Positions 56,827 to 64,000 of a stretch of 64,000 nucleotides of DNA are shown here, piece after piece (positions within the stretch are counted from its first letter, which is position 1; each line of letters begins with the position of its first letter). Below the pieces are notes generated by a model, which worked only from the letters and a program-made list of their open reading frames with translations, did not search any database and was not told where the DNA came from. This DNA is from Novosphingobium sp. (lineage in GTDB: Bacteria; Pseudomonadota; Alphaproteobacteria; Sphingomonadales; Sphingomonadaceae). The stretch is from contig JAUYQH010000062.1 of assembly GCA_030697365.1 (NCBI GenBank), positions 1 to 64,000 on the forward strand, given 5' to 3'. The translations under genes and the position numbers were made by a program.

Positions 56827-58286
56827 GCGTTCCGGGCCGCCAGGCGATCATCGACATCGGGTCCAATTCCATCCGCCTGGTGGTGTTCGGCGGCGCCGTC
56901 CGCGCGCCCGTGGTGCTCTACAACGAAAAGCTGATGGCCGGATTGGGGCGGGGGGTGGTCGCCAGCGGGCGGCTCGATCCCGGCGCGGTCAAAGTGGCGC
57001 TGGCGGGGCTCGCCCGCTTCGCCAAGCTGACCGGGGCCATGGAGCTCGCTTCGCTCGACATCGTCGCCACCGCCGCGGTGCGCGAGGCGGCGAACGGGGC
57101 GGAATTCCTCGACCGGGTCCGCGCGCTGGGCCTGCCCGCGCGGCTGCTCGACGGCGCGGGCGAAGCGCAGGCCGCGGGCTATGGCGTGATCGCCGGGATG
57201 CCCGGCGCCGACGGTGTGGTGGCCGATCTTGGTGGCGGCTCGCTCGAGCTTGTGCGTGTCGAGGGCGGCGAGGTTCACGAGAGCGCCTCGTTCCCGCTCG
57301 GGGCAATGCGCGTCGCCTCGCTCCGCGCGCGCGGGACAGGCAAGCTCAAGCGCGCGGTGGCCGAGGCGGTGCGCAGCCTGCCATGGCGCGGTGCGGTTGC
57401 GGGCAAGCCGCTGTACCTGGTCGGCGGGTCGTGGCGCGCGCTGGCGCGGCTCCACATGCACCTCGCCCAGTTCCCGTTGCCGGTGATCGCCAACTATAGC
57501 TTTCCGGCTGGCGAAGTGGCGCGGATGCGGCGTTCGCTCGCTGCGACCGGGCTGGCTTCGCTCAAAGCCGTGCCCGGGTTGAAGGCGTCGCGGCTGCCGC
57601 AAATCGGCGATGCAGGTGCGTTGCTCGCCGAGCTGATCGAGACTCTCAAGCCCGATTCCTGCGTGGTTTCCGCGTTCGGCTTGCGCGAGGGGCTGCTGTT
57701 CGGCCGCCTCGACGCCGCCGAGCGCGCGCGCGACCCGTTGATCGAGGGCGCGCGCTTCATGGCAGCCGCGCAACAGCAGGTGCCCGGCTATTCGGATGCC
57801 TTGTGCGGCTGGCTCCACCAGTTGTTCGGCGACGAGCCGCGCGAACTCACCCGGCTGCGCAACGCGGTGTGCCTGCTGCGAGGGACCGGGTGGTCGTCGA
57901 ACCCCGAATTCCGCGCGCTGGGGGGCGAGGAGATGGCGCTCCACGGCAACTGGGTCGGCGTCACCGCGGCCGACCGCGCCACGATGGCGATGGCGCTGTA
58001 CGTCGGCATGGGCGGCGGCGGGGAGGGGCCAGCAATCCTGGGGCGGCTCGCCCCACCCGACTTGCTCGGCCGCGCCAGAGCCTGGGGTCTGGCGATGCGG
58101 CTGGCGCAGCGGATCGCAGGCGGGGCGCCCGCGCTGCTTGCAGCCACGCAGCTGGCGCGTGACGACGGCGCGTTGCTCGTCACCCTGCCGCCCGGCCACG
58201 CCGCGCTGCTCGATCAGACGCTGGAACGCCGCGCGGGAAGGCTGGCGATGGCGCTGGGTCTGTCGGGAGCAACGGTTCTCGCCTGA
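56823..58286 (+). CDS. ppx: Exopolyphosphatase / Ppx-GppA phosphatase
   Basis: This enzyme removes phosphate from polyphosphate or from pppGpp. The 487-residue protein starts at GTG overlapping ppk. It shows the ASKHA-fold motifs AIIDIGSNSIRLVVFGG, AVREAANGAEFLDRV, VVADLGGGSLELVRVEGGEV, GAMRVASLRARGTGKLKRAV and VSAFGLREGLLFGRLD, then a C-terminal helical domain. The ppk-ppx pairing couples polyphosphate making and breaking. Confidence 0.93.
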   Translation: MSVPGRQAIIDIGSNSIRLVVFGGAVRAPVVLYNEKLMAGLGRGVVASGRLDPGAVKVALAGLARFAKLTGAMELASLDIVATAAVREAANGAEFLDRVRALGLPARLLDGAGEAQAAGYGVIAGMPGADGVVADLGGGSLELVRVEGGEVHESASFPLGAMRVASLRARGTGKLKRAVAEAVRSLPWRGAVAGKPLYLVGGSWRALARLHMHLAQFPLPVIANYSFPAGEVARMRRSLAATGLASLKAVPGLKASRLPQIGDAGALLAELIETLKPDSCVVSAFGLREGLLFGRLDAAERARDPLIEGARFMAAAQQQVPGYSDALCGWLHQLFGDEPRELTRLRNAVCLLRGTGWSSNPEFRALGGEEMALHGNWVGVTAADRATMAMALYVGMGGGGEGPAILGRLAPPDLLGRARAWGLAMRLAQRIAGGAPALLAATQLARDDGALLVTLPPGHAALLDQTLERRAGRLAMALGLSGATVLA

Positions 58287-58341
58287 AATTCCGCAGCCCC
58301 GGGTGGACGCCGCCCCCGCGCTTCGTCCATAGCTTCGGGCC

Positions 58342-59013
58342 ATGTGGCAGCTCCACCATTTCCCGCTGTGCCCGTTCAGCCGCAAGGTCCGCCTGCTCCT
58401 CTCGGAGAAGGGCGTGGCTTACGAACTGTGGCGCGAGAACCCGTGGGAGGCGCGCGACGAATTCCGCAACCTCAACCCCGCGATCCGCACCCCGGTGCTG
58501 CGCGATGCCGACCGCGACATCGTCCTGATCGACAGCCGGGCGATCTGCGAATACTTCGAGGAAACGATCGACAAGTCGCCGATGATCAACGGCACCGCCG
58601 CCAACCGCGCCGAGATCCGTCGCCTGGTCGCGCTGTTCGACGAGAACTTCTTCGCCGACGTCACCGAAAAGCTGCTCAACGAACGGATGAAGAAGCGCAT
58701 CGTCTACCGCCAGTCTCCCGATTCGCGGTCCTTGCGCGAGGCGATGAAGCTGGCGCACGAGCATCTCGATTATATCGACTACCTGATCGATAACCGCCCG
58801 TGGCTGGCGGGGGCAACGATGAGTCTGGCCGACCTCGCCGCCGCGGCGCAGATCTCGGTTGCAGACTACCTCGGCGGGATCGATTGGTCGAACCACGAAC
58901 AGGCGCGCAGCTGGTACTCGGTGTTCAAGAGCCGCCCCAGCTTCCGCCCCTTGCTGGCCGAACGGATGGACGTGATCCAGCCGCCGAGCCACTATGCCGA
59001 TGTGAATGCATGA
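58342..59013 (+). CDS. Glutathione S-transferase family protein
   Basis: The 223-residue protein has a thioredoxin-like N-terminal domain beginning LHHFPLCPFSRKVRLLLSEK, with a CPFS motif where the Cys could be catalytic, the cis-Pro in IRTPVLRD and the glutathione Ser in IDSRAICEYFEE. The C-terminal helical domain contains WLAGATMSLADLAAAAQISV. The substrate cannot be told. It stands alone between ppx and a metallo-hydrolase gene. Confidence 0.9.
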   Translation: MWQLHHFPLCPFSRKVRLLLSEKGVAYELWRENPWEARDEFRNLNPAIRTPVLRDADRDIVLIDSRAICEYFEETIDKSPMINGTAANRAEIRRLVALFDENFFADVTEKLLNERMKKRIVYRQSPDSRSLREAMKLAHEHLDYIDYLIDNRPWLAGATMSLADLAAAAQISVADYLGGIDWSNHEQARSWYSVFKSRPSFRPLLAERMDVIQPPSHYADVNA

Positions 59014-59058
59014 TGCGTACCACCGATCACCCCAGGCGGAACAGGTAAGGTTGGAGTA

Positions 59059-59982
59059 GTGGTAGACATTCCCCCCAAACCCTGGCCCACGGGGCTCGCC
59101 GAACAGCTGGAACCGCTGGTCCGCCGCGTGCTCGCGCCCAACCCGTCGCCCTACACCTTCACCGGGACCGAGACCTATATCGTCGGCGCGGGGAGCGAGG
59201 TGGCTGTCATCGATCCGGGGCCGGCGGGGACGGGCGAGGCGGGGCATGCCGATACCAACGGGAATGGCCACGTCGCCGCGATCCTATCCGCGATCGGCGA
59301 TGCGAAACTGGTCGCTATTCTCTGCACCCACACCCACCGCGATCACTCCCCCGCCGCCGCGCCGCTCAAGGCCGCGACCGGGGCGCCGATCATCGGCTGC
59401 GCGCCGCTGGTGCTAGCGGATGACGGTCCCCGCGCCGATGCAGCGTTCGACCCGACCTACCATCCCGACCGCGTGTTGGCCGACGGCGAGCGCATCTCGG
59501 GCGGCATTGTCGGAGAGGGGGGCTGGACATTGGAGGCCGTCGCCACCCCCGGCCACACCTCCAACCACTTGTGCTATTCGCTGGTGGAGAGCGGCGCGCT
59601 GTTCACGGGCGATCACGTGATGGGCTGGTCGACCAGCGTGGTCTCGCCCCCCGACGGCGACATGGCAGCGTACATGGCCAGCTTGCAGAAGCTCCACGAC
59701 CGCGCCGACCGCGTACTCTACCCTGCGCACGGCCCCGCGGTGGACAAGCCGCGCCAATTGGTCCGCGGGATGATGGGCCATCGCCGCCAGCGTGAGAGCC
59801 AGATCGTCCGCCTGCTGGGCGACGGGCCGCAGCAAATTCCGGCGATGGTCGCGCAGATGTACAAGGGGCTCGACCCGCGGCTGGCGGGCGCGGCGGGGCG
59901 CTCGGTGCTTGCGCATCTGGTAGATCTGGAACGACAGGGCCGGGTCGTCCGTTCGGGTGAGGTATGGACGATCCCGAACTAA
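59059..59982 (+). CDS. Metallo-beta-lactamase-fold hydrolase (LACTB2-like)
   Basis: The 307-residue protein has the zinc motif HxHxDH in CTHTHRDHSPAAAPLKAATG, later histidines in TPGHTSNHLCYSL and FTGDHVMGWSTSVVSPPDG and a C-terminal winged-helix-like segment (AQMYKGLDPRLAGAAGRSVL) as in LACTB2-type hydrolases or nucleases. It uses a GTG start. A GST gene lies 45 bases upstream. Its true substrate is unknown. Confidence 0.88.
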   Translation: MVDIPPKPWPTGLAEQLEPLVRRVLAPNPSPYTFTGTETYIVGAGSEVAVIDPGPAGTGEAGHADTNGNGHVAAILSAIGDAKLVAILCTHTHRDHSPAAAPLKAATGAPIIGCAPLVLADDGPRADAAFDPTYHPDRVLADGERISGGIVGEGGWTLEAVATPGHTSNHLCYSLVESGALFTGDHVMGWSTSVVSPPDGDMAAYMASLQKLHDRADRVLYPAHGPAVDKPRQLVRGMMGHRRQRESQIVRLLGDGPQQIPAMVAQMYKGLDPRLAGAAGRSVLAHLVDLERQGRVVRSGEVWTIPN

Positions 59983-59991
59983 ACCAGTTTC

Positions 59992-60153
59992 TGCCCTCAC
60001 CCCTGAAAGGGGAGAGGATAGCGAAGCTTGCCCCGCATGGGGCTAGCGCAGCTTGGAGAGGGGTGCGCCCCCCCGAGAGCACCCCTCTCCAACTCCGGCT
60101 AGCAAGCAAGCTTGCAAGCCTGCGTAACCTCTCCCCTTTCAGGGGTGAGGGCA
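59992..60153. repeat. Long palindromic repeat before the DUF4230 gene
   Basis: The outer arms (59992-60017 and 60128-60153) are a perfect 26-base inverted repeat; inner arms (GAGAGGGGTGC and GCACCCCTCTC) extend the fold across most of the 162-base unit. It resembles the putA and sucD-sucA elements in having the CCCCT-GAAA-GGGG type hairpin, but the sequence between is different. It fills the gap between two genes and ends 13 bases before the next start codon. Confidence 0.9.
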
Positions 60154-60166
60154 AGGCGGTGCCGAT

Positions 60167-60841
60167 TTGAAGCAGGACGATCTGGCGACGGCGACGACGC
60201 CGCTCCCCGAAGTTCGCCGCGAAGCCAACATCGCGCGCGCCTCGGCGCTGCCGTGGCTGCTGTTCCTCGTCACGCTCGCCGCGCTGGCGTGGTTCGGGTT
60301 CTTCAAGCCCGAGAAGCTGGGCGATCCGCTCGCCACCAGCCTCGTCGCGTTCGAAAAGCAAAACCGGCTGACCGTGTTCAGCGCCCAGCTCGCGCCGGTG
60401 GTGGCGAGCGACGACACCCGTTATTTCGGGCTGGTCAAATCGAAGCAGGTCGCGGTGATCCCCGCGCGGGTAGACTACACGCTCGACCTGACGGCGATGA
60501 ACCGCGATCGGCTGGCGTGGAACGAGGCTGCCAAGACGCTCGATGTCCAGCTCCCCGCGCTGTCGCTCAGCCGCCCCAACCTCGATGAGGCGCGCGCGCA
60601 GTATCTCCGCGAAGGCGTGTTCATCACCCGCGAGGCGCAGGACAAACTCAACCGCAACACCACCCTGCTCGCCGAACAACAAGCCACCAAGGCGGCCGCC
60701 AACCCGGTGCTGATGGGCATCGCGAGGTCGGCGGCGAAGGACGCAATCCGGCAGAACCTGGCGATTCCGTTGCAGGTGGCGGGGTATGGCGAGGTTACGG
60801 TGCGGGTGCGGTTCGATGGGGAGGCGGTGCCTGCGGGATAG
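60167..60841 (+). CDS. DUF4230-type membrane-anchored protein
   Basis: The 224-residue product has one N-terminal membrane anchor (LPWLLFLVTLAALAWFGFF) and a DUF4230-like periplasmic domain (KQNRLTVFSAQLAPVVAS, GLVKSKQVAVIPARVDYTLD, LDVQLPALSLSRPNLDEARA). The function of the family is unknown. The start is TTG, set 13 bases after the end of the palindromic repeat, so any ribosome binding site would be in or beside the repeat. Confidence 0.8.
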   Translation: MKQDDLATATTPLPEVRREANIARASALPWLLFLVTLAALAWFGFFKPEKLGDPLATSLVAFEKQNRLTVFSAQLAPVVASDDTRYFGLVKSKQVAVIPARVDYTLDLTAMNRDRLAWNEAAKTLDVQLPALSLSRPNLDEARAQYLREGVFITREAQDKLNRNTTLLAEQQATKAAANPVLMGIARSAAKDAIRQNLAIPLQVAGYGEVTVRVRFDGEAVPAG

Positions 60842-60845
60842 GGTC

Positions 60846-61466
60846 TCAAAGGTATCTCTCAAGCGCCTCGAACACGTCACGAAGCCCCGGGACAGCATCT
60901 TCGCACCGCAGCTTGGCCAAGGCAGTTGCGATATCGAGGGTATATTCGGTCACGCTGAATTCGGCCTTGCAACGTTTCGCCCCCAAATACCTGACCAAGT
61001 TTCCCGCGGCCTTGTTTTCCGACAGGATCTGCACGTCCAGCGACGCGATGTTTTCTTGGCGACAGTTCACCAGCAAAACCGCGATCAGCATCCTCGCCAG
61101 CCCGAGGCCATGGTACTCGTCGACGATTCCAACGGAGAACTCGGCGGAATTGCCATCCGGGCCGTCCCTTATGGCATGGACCGCGCCGATGGCCGGATGA
61201 TCCCTGTCATCGGTGGCGATCGCGCCCCAGGCGATGTGATGATGACCATCGGCGCCGACCAGCCGCTCGATCACCGCGTCGGAAGGCATGGGCTGCACTG
61301 AAAAAAACCGGAGATACCTTGATTGGGCGGATAGTTGCTCGATTCCCTCGCGCATGCGGGCTTCATCGGTGGCGCGGATCGAACGAATGCAGACGCTTGT
61401 CCCGTCTCCCAGCGTGGTGTGAATGATCTTGTCAATGATCTGATCGGATGCCGGCGGATCGCTCAT
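60846..61466 (-). CDS. GNAT-family acetyltransferase
   Basis: The 206-residue protein matches GNAT N-acetyltransferases: an IRSIRATDEARMREGIEQLS opening, LSAQSRYLRFFSVQPMPSDA and the acetyl-CoA region FSVGIVDEYHGLGLARMLIA with a Q/RxxGxG/A-like loop. The opening text is close to GNATs fused to acyl-CoA synthetases or those modifying proteins, but the substrate is unknown. GGGGA precedes the ATG. Lower GC than nearby genes. Confidence 0.85.
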   Translation of the reverse strand: MSDPPASDQIIDKIIHTTLGDGTSVCIRSIRATDEARMREGIEQLSAQSRYLRFFSVQPMPSDAVIERLVGADGHHHIAWGAIATDDRDHPAIGAVHAIRDGPDGNSAEFSVGIVDEYHGLGLARMLIAVLLVNCRQENIASLDVQILSENKAAGNLVRYLGAKRCKAEFSVTEYTLDIATALAKLRCEDAVPGLRDVFEALERYL

Positions 61467-61629
61467 TCCCCGTTGCCTATCATTCCTGCGGTTTCGCCCC
61501 AAACGCGATTGGACGGCCGGATGCTGCAAGACCCGTAACGACTTCGCGAGCTCGGCATTGCCGCTCGCCGCGCGTACGCCTATCTCTGATCCCAAGGGGT
61601 GCCCGCCGCCCCGCAGTATCGAGGACGCC

Positions 61630-62637
61630 ATGACCGCACAGCCCCGCGAGACCCTCACCGGCCTCGACCTTCGCGCCGAGATCGACCGTCTGCGCAAAGA
61701 GCGCAACGCGGTGATCCTCGCGCATTACTACCAGCGTCCCGAAATCCAGGACCTCGCCGATTTCGTCGGCGATTCGCTCGAATTGAGCCGCAAGGCGGCG
61801 GCGACCGATGCCGCGGTGATCGCGTTCTGCGGGGTCAAGTTCATGGCCGATACCGCCAAGATCCTCAGCCCCGACAAGATCGTCGTGCTGCCGGATATGG
61901 ACGCCGGATGCTCCCTTGAGGACTCGTGCCCGCCCGACAAGTTCAAGGCATTTCGCGAAGCGCACCCCGATCATGTCGCGCTGACCTACATCAACTGCTC
62001 GACCGAGGTGAAGGCGCTGTCCGATGTGATCGTGACCAGTTCCAGCGCCGAGACGATCCTCGACCAGATCCCGCGCGACCAGCCGATCATCTTCGGCCCC
62101 GACCGCCATCTGGGCGGCTATCTCAACCGCAAGTTCGACCGCGAGATGCTGCTGTGGCCCGGCGTGTGCATCGTCCACGAGGCGTTTTCGGAGACCGAGC
62201 TGCTCAAGCTGAAAGCGCAGCATCCCGGCGCGCCGGTGGCCGGGCACCCCGAATGCCCGCCGCACATCATCGATCATTGCGACTACGTCGGTTCGACCAG
62301 CGGCATCCTCCAGTTCGCCAAGACCTTTACCGGGCCGACGCTGATCGTCGCGACCGAGCCGCACATCATCCACCAGATGGAGCTGGCGATCCCCGAGAAA
62401 ACCTTCATCGGCGCGCCCGGCGCGGACGGAAACTGCAACTGCAACATCTGCCCGTACATGGCGCTCAACACGCTGGAAAAGCTCTACGTCGCGTTGCGCG
62501 ATCTCCAGCCGCGGATCGAGATCGCCGAACCGCTGCGGCTTGCGGCCAAGAAGAGCCTTGACCGGATGCTCGAGATGGCGAGCGGGACGGTGGGGCTGGG
62601 CGATCTGGGGGCGATGCCGTTCAAGGCGGCGATCTGA
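61630..62637 (+). CDS. nadA: Quinolinate synthase A
   Basis: NadA condenses iminoaspartate with dihydroxyacetone phosphate in NAD synthesis and uses a [4Fe-4S] cluster. The 335-residue protein has AVILAHYYQRPEIQDLADFV, FCGVKFMADTAKILSPDK, MDAGCSLEDSCPPDKF, GHPECPPHIIDHCDYVGSTS and CNCNICPYMALNTLEKLYVA with the cluster cysteines. The ATG at 61630 starts the homology. nadB and nadC are not adjacent. It converges with gmk, four bases apart. Confidence 0.95.
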   Translation: MTAQPRETLTGLDLRAEIDRLRKERNAVILAHYYQRPEIQDLADFVGDSLELSRKAAATDAAVIAFCGVKFMADTAKILSPDKIVVLPDMDAGCSLEDSCPPDKFKAFREAHPDHVALTYINCSTEVKALSDVIVTSSSAETILDQIPRDQPIIFGPDRHLGGYLNRKFDREMLLWPGVCIVHEAFSETELLKLKAQHPGAPVAGHPECPPHIIDHCDYVGSTSGILQFAKTFTGPTLIVATEPHIIHQMELAIPEKTFIGAPGADGNCNCNICPYMALNTLEKLYVALRDLQPRIEIAEPLRLAAKKSLDRMLEMASGTVGLGDLGAMPFKAAI

Positions 62638-62641
62638 GGGC

Positions 62642-63298
62642 TCAGTCCGGCTTCATCAACCCGCGGACGAACCCGATCAGCCCGGTCTGGCGCGCCCGCT
62701 TCATCCGCTCGGCGGCGAGGATGTGGCCGACTTTGGCGAAGCACACATCGATGTCGTCATTGACTACGACATAATCGTAGCCGTCCCAGTGGCTGATTTC
62801 GGCCTGGGCGCGGGCCATGCGCGCGTCGATCACCGCGCCGCTGTCGGTACCGCGGCCGACCAGCCGTCGGCGCAGCTCGTCGAGGCTGGGGGGCAGGATG
62901 AACACCCGGACGACGTCCTGCTGGTCCTTCTGGAACAACTGCTGGGTGCCCTGCCAGTCGATGTCGAACAGGAAGTCCTCGCCCACTTTCAGGCCGGCGC
63001 GAATCTGCGCCTTGGGGGTGCCATATGAGTGGCCGAACACGCTCGCCCACTCGTAGAATTCGTCGGCCTCGACCATCCGGTCGAACTCGGCCTGGCTGAC
63101 GAAATGGTAATCGCGCCCATCGACCTCGCCCTCGCGCATCGGGCGGGTGGTGACGGAGACTGAGAGGCGGATCGCGCCGTCCTCCCTGAGCAGCCGTTGC
63201 GCGATGGTGGTCTTGCCCGCGCCCGAGGGCGAGGAGAGGATGAACATCAGCCCGCGGCGCTGGAGCGTGTCGTGAGCGATCGGAAGGGCGTCGGCCAT
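62642..63298 (-). CDS. gmk: Guanylate kinase
   Basis: Gmk phosphorylates GMP to GDP. The 218-residue protein has the P-loop ILSSPSGAGKTTIAQRLLRE, the GMP-binding SVSVTTRPMREGEVDGRDYH, HSYGTPKAQIRAGLKVGEDF, LFDIDWQGTQQLFQK and the lid region LRRRLVGRGTDSGAVIDARM. It follows a small unknown gene and sspB on the same strand. Confidence 0.95.
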   Translation of the reverse strand: MADALPIAHDTLQRRGLMFILSSPSGAGKTTIAQRLLREDGAIRLSVSVTTRPMREGEVDGRDYHFVSQAEFDRMVEADEFYEWASVFGHSYGTPKAQIRAGLKVGEDFLFDIDWQGTQQLFQKDQQDVVRVFILPPSLDELRRRLVGRGTDSGAVIDARMARAQAEISHWDGYDYVVVNDDIDVCFAKVGHILAAERMKRARQTGLIGFVRGLMKPD

Positions 63299-63325
63299 GC
63301 GCGCTGATGGCGCAGCAGGCCCAGA

Positions 63326-63354
63326 CCGGTCAAGTCACGTCCGGTCAAGTCACG
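63326..63354. repeat. 14-base tandem duplication at the stop of the small gene upstream of gmk
   Basis: CCGGTCAAGTCACG occurs twice, at 63326-63339 and 63341-63354. The second copy contains the stop codon and last two codons of the small protein gene; the first copy lies just beyond it. Confidence 0.85.
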
Positions 63355-63770
63355 ATCGGGTCGGATTCCTTGCGTCCCTCTACGGCCTGTTCGTTAACCT
63401 TGCGCGCGCCTTCGGCCTTGGCGGCGGCCTGGCCCTTGCTGCGGTCGTACAGGGTCTTGGCCAGCATTCCGCCACCAACGAGGATCGCCCCGGGGACCGA
63501 GCGCGTCGCGATCCGCGCCAGCGCGGTGCCGACCATGGTCTGCATCATCGACCGGCCCTTGACGATGTTCTTCGCCTTGTCCTTGGAATAGCGGGTGCCA
63601 AGCAGCGTCCGCTCCACCGCGTGGCGCATGATCTGCCCGCCGCCGCGCAGGATGACGTCGGTGAGCAGCAGGTTGGTCATCGGATTGGGGCTGGCGCCGG
63701 GGGTGTCCTTGATCGCCTCGCCCGCCCGATCGAGAGCCTTGGCTACCGGCCGCCGGGATTTTCTGGCCAT
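63345..63770 (-). CDS. Small conserved protein of unknown function
   Basis: The 141-residue product is basic, with DTPGASPNPMTNLLLTDVIL, GGGQIMRHAVERTLLGTRYS and a weakly hydrophobic stretch (VGTALARIATRSVPGAILVG) that might touch the membrane. Similar proteins are known to me only as sphingomonad hypotheticals. It lies between sspB and gmk with short gaps, so it may be in one transcript with them. Confidence 0.75.
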   Translation of the reverse strand: MARKSRRPVAKALDRAGEAIKDTPGASPNPMTNLLLTDVILRGGGQIMRHAVERTLLGTRYSKDKAKNIVKGRSMMQTMVGTALARIATRSVPGAILVGGGMLAKTLYDRSKGQAAAKAEGARKVNEQAVEGRKESDPIVT

Positions 63771-63802
63771 TTTCGCCCTTTGCGTTGCGGGCGGGTTGCG
63801 CC

Positions 63803-64000
63803 CTATTTCTTGCGCCCGAAATCGACCGTGACGACGTTGGAGCCGTCGTCGGCTTCAACGCCCGCCTCCGTGACCTGTTCCGGCGAATCGTTTTGCGCGT
63901 TTTCGTGCGGTTCGGGCGCGGTTCCCGCGCCCAGCGCCTGGAACTGGAGCCCGAAATCGACCGCCGGATCGACGAACGCGGTGATCGCCGCGTAGGGAAC
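63803..64000 (-). CDS. sspB: SspB-like ClpXP adaptor, C-terminal part
   Basis: Only the last 65 residues are inside the window. They begin VPYAAITAFVDPAVDFGLQF, the end of the SspB fold as found in alphaproteobacterial SspB proteins, continue through an acidic linker and end NVVTVDFGRKK, resembling the C-terminal ClpX-binding tail. SspB delivers ssrA-tagged and other substrates to ClpXP. The N-terminus is outside the window. Confidence 0.8.
   Translation of the reverse strand, partial: VPYAAITAFVDPAVDFGLQFQALGAGTAPEPHENAQNDSPEQVTEAGVEADDGSNVVTVDFGRKK

Overview
The window is a GC-rich, densely packed chromosomal segment from an alphaproteobacterium, most likely a member of the Sphingomonadales (Sphingomonas, Novosphingobium or Erythrobacter type). 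This rests on the style of the TCA proteins, an Entner-Doudoroff operon, group II branched-chain aminotransferase, alpha-type SspB, many TTG and GTG starts with 1-4 base overlaps, and short REP-like palindromes. No rRNA or tRNA genes, CRISPR arrays, transposases or phage genes were seen. All functions are assigned by reading motifs; no database search was possible.

Region by region. 1-7474 (minus strand): TCA operon mdh, a small secreted protein of unknown function, sucD, sucA, sucB, lpdA (cut by the window edge); sucC is not in its usual place. 7736-11326: a GGDEF-EAL c-di-GMP protein, a small conserved protein and a SleB-type cell-wall hydrolase. 11490-16198: a cobalamin riboswitch followed by a tightly overlapping vitamin B12 uptake operon (TonB receptor, binding protein, permease, ATPase). 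16324-20824: ilvE with a curious upstream short transcript unit, a lipoprotein, tlyA, tspO, ubiK and small unknowns. 20938-31858: katE; recO-leuB-glycosyltransferase chain; a prolyl oligopeptidase; an MFS carrier with a PMT-type glycosyltransferase; metZ.

31859-36029 looks like an accessory patch. It holds a Slam-type outer-membrane export gene that has lost its barrel, next to a Pro-Thr-repeat surface lipoprotein that would be its cargo, with a divergent winged-helix/TolB/TPR regulator. A 54-base sequence is repeated exactly at the broken end of the Slam gene and again beyond the regulator. 36030-42936: msrQ-like cytochrome, HhH lipoprotein, a CHASE4-GGDEF-EAL protein, a large GAF-PAS adenylate cyclase and apaG.

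42950-50489: LysR regulator, bifunctional putA, and pgl-edd-glk of the Entner-Doudoroff pathway (zwf is absent). putA carries a long palindromic repeat in frame in the linker between its two enzyme domains; relatives of this repeat lie between sucD and sucA and before a DUF4230 gene. 50486-58286: ligD-ku end-joining pair, a Met-rich secreted protein, ppk1-ppx. 58342-64000: glutathione transferase, metallo-beta-lactamase-fold hydrolase, DUF4230 protein, GNAT, nadA, gmk, a small unknown and the end of sspB.

The most unusual items are the repeat-derived peptide inside PutA (and a smaller one inside SucB), the decayed Slam/surface-lipoprotein locus, and the strongly ribosome-binding short ORF plus terminator in front of ilvE.
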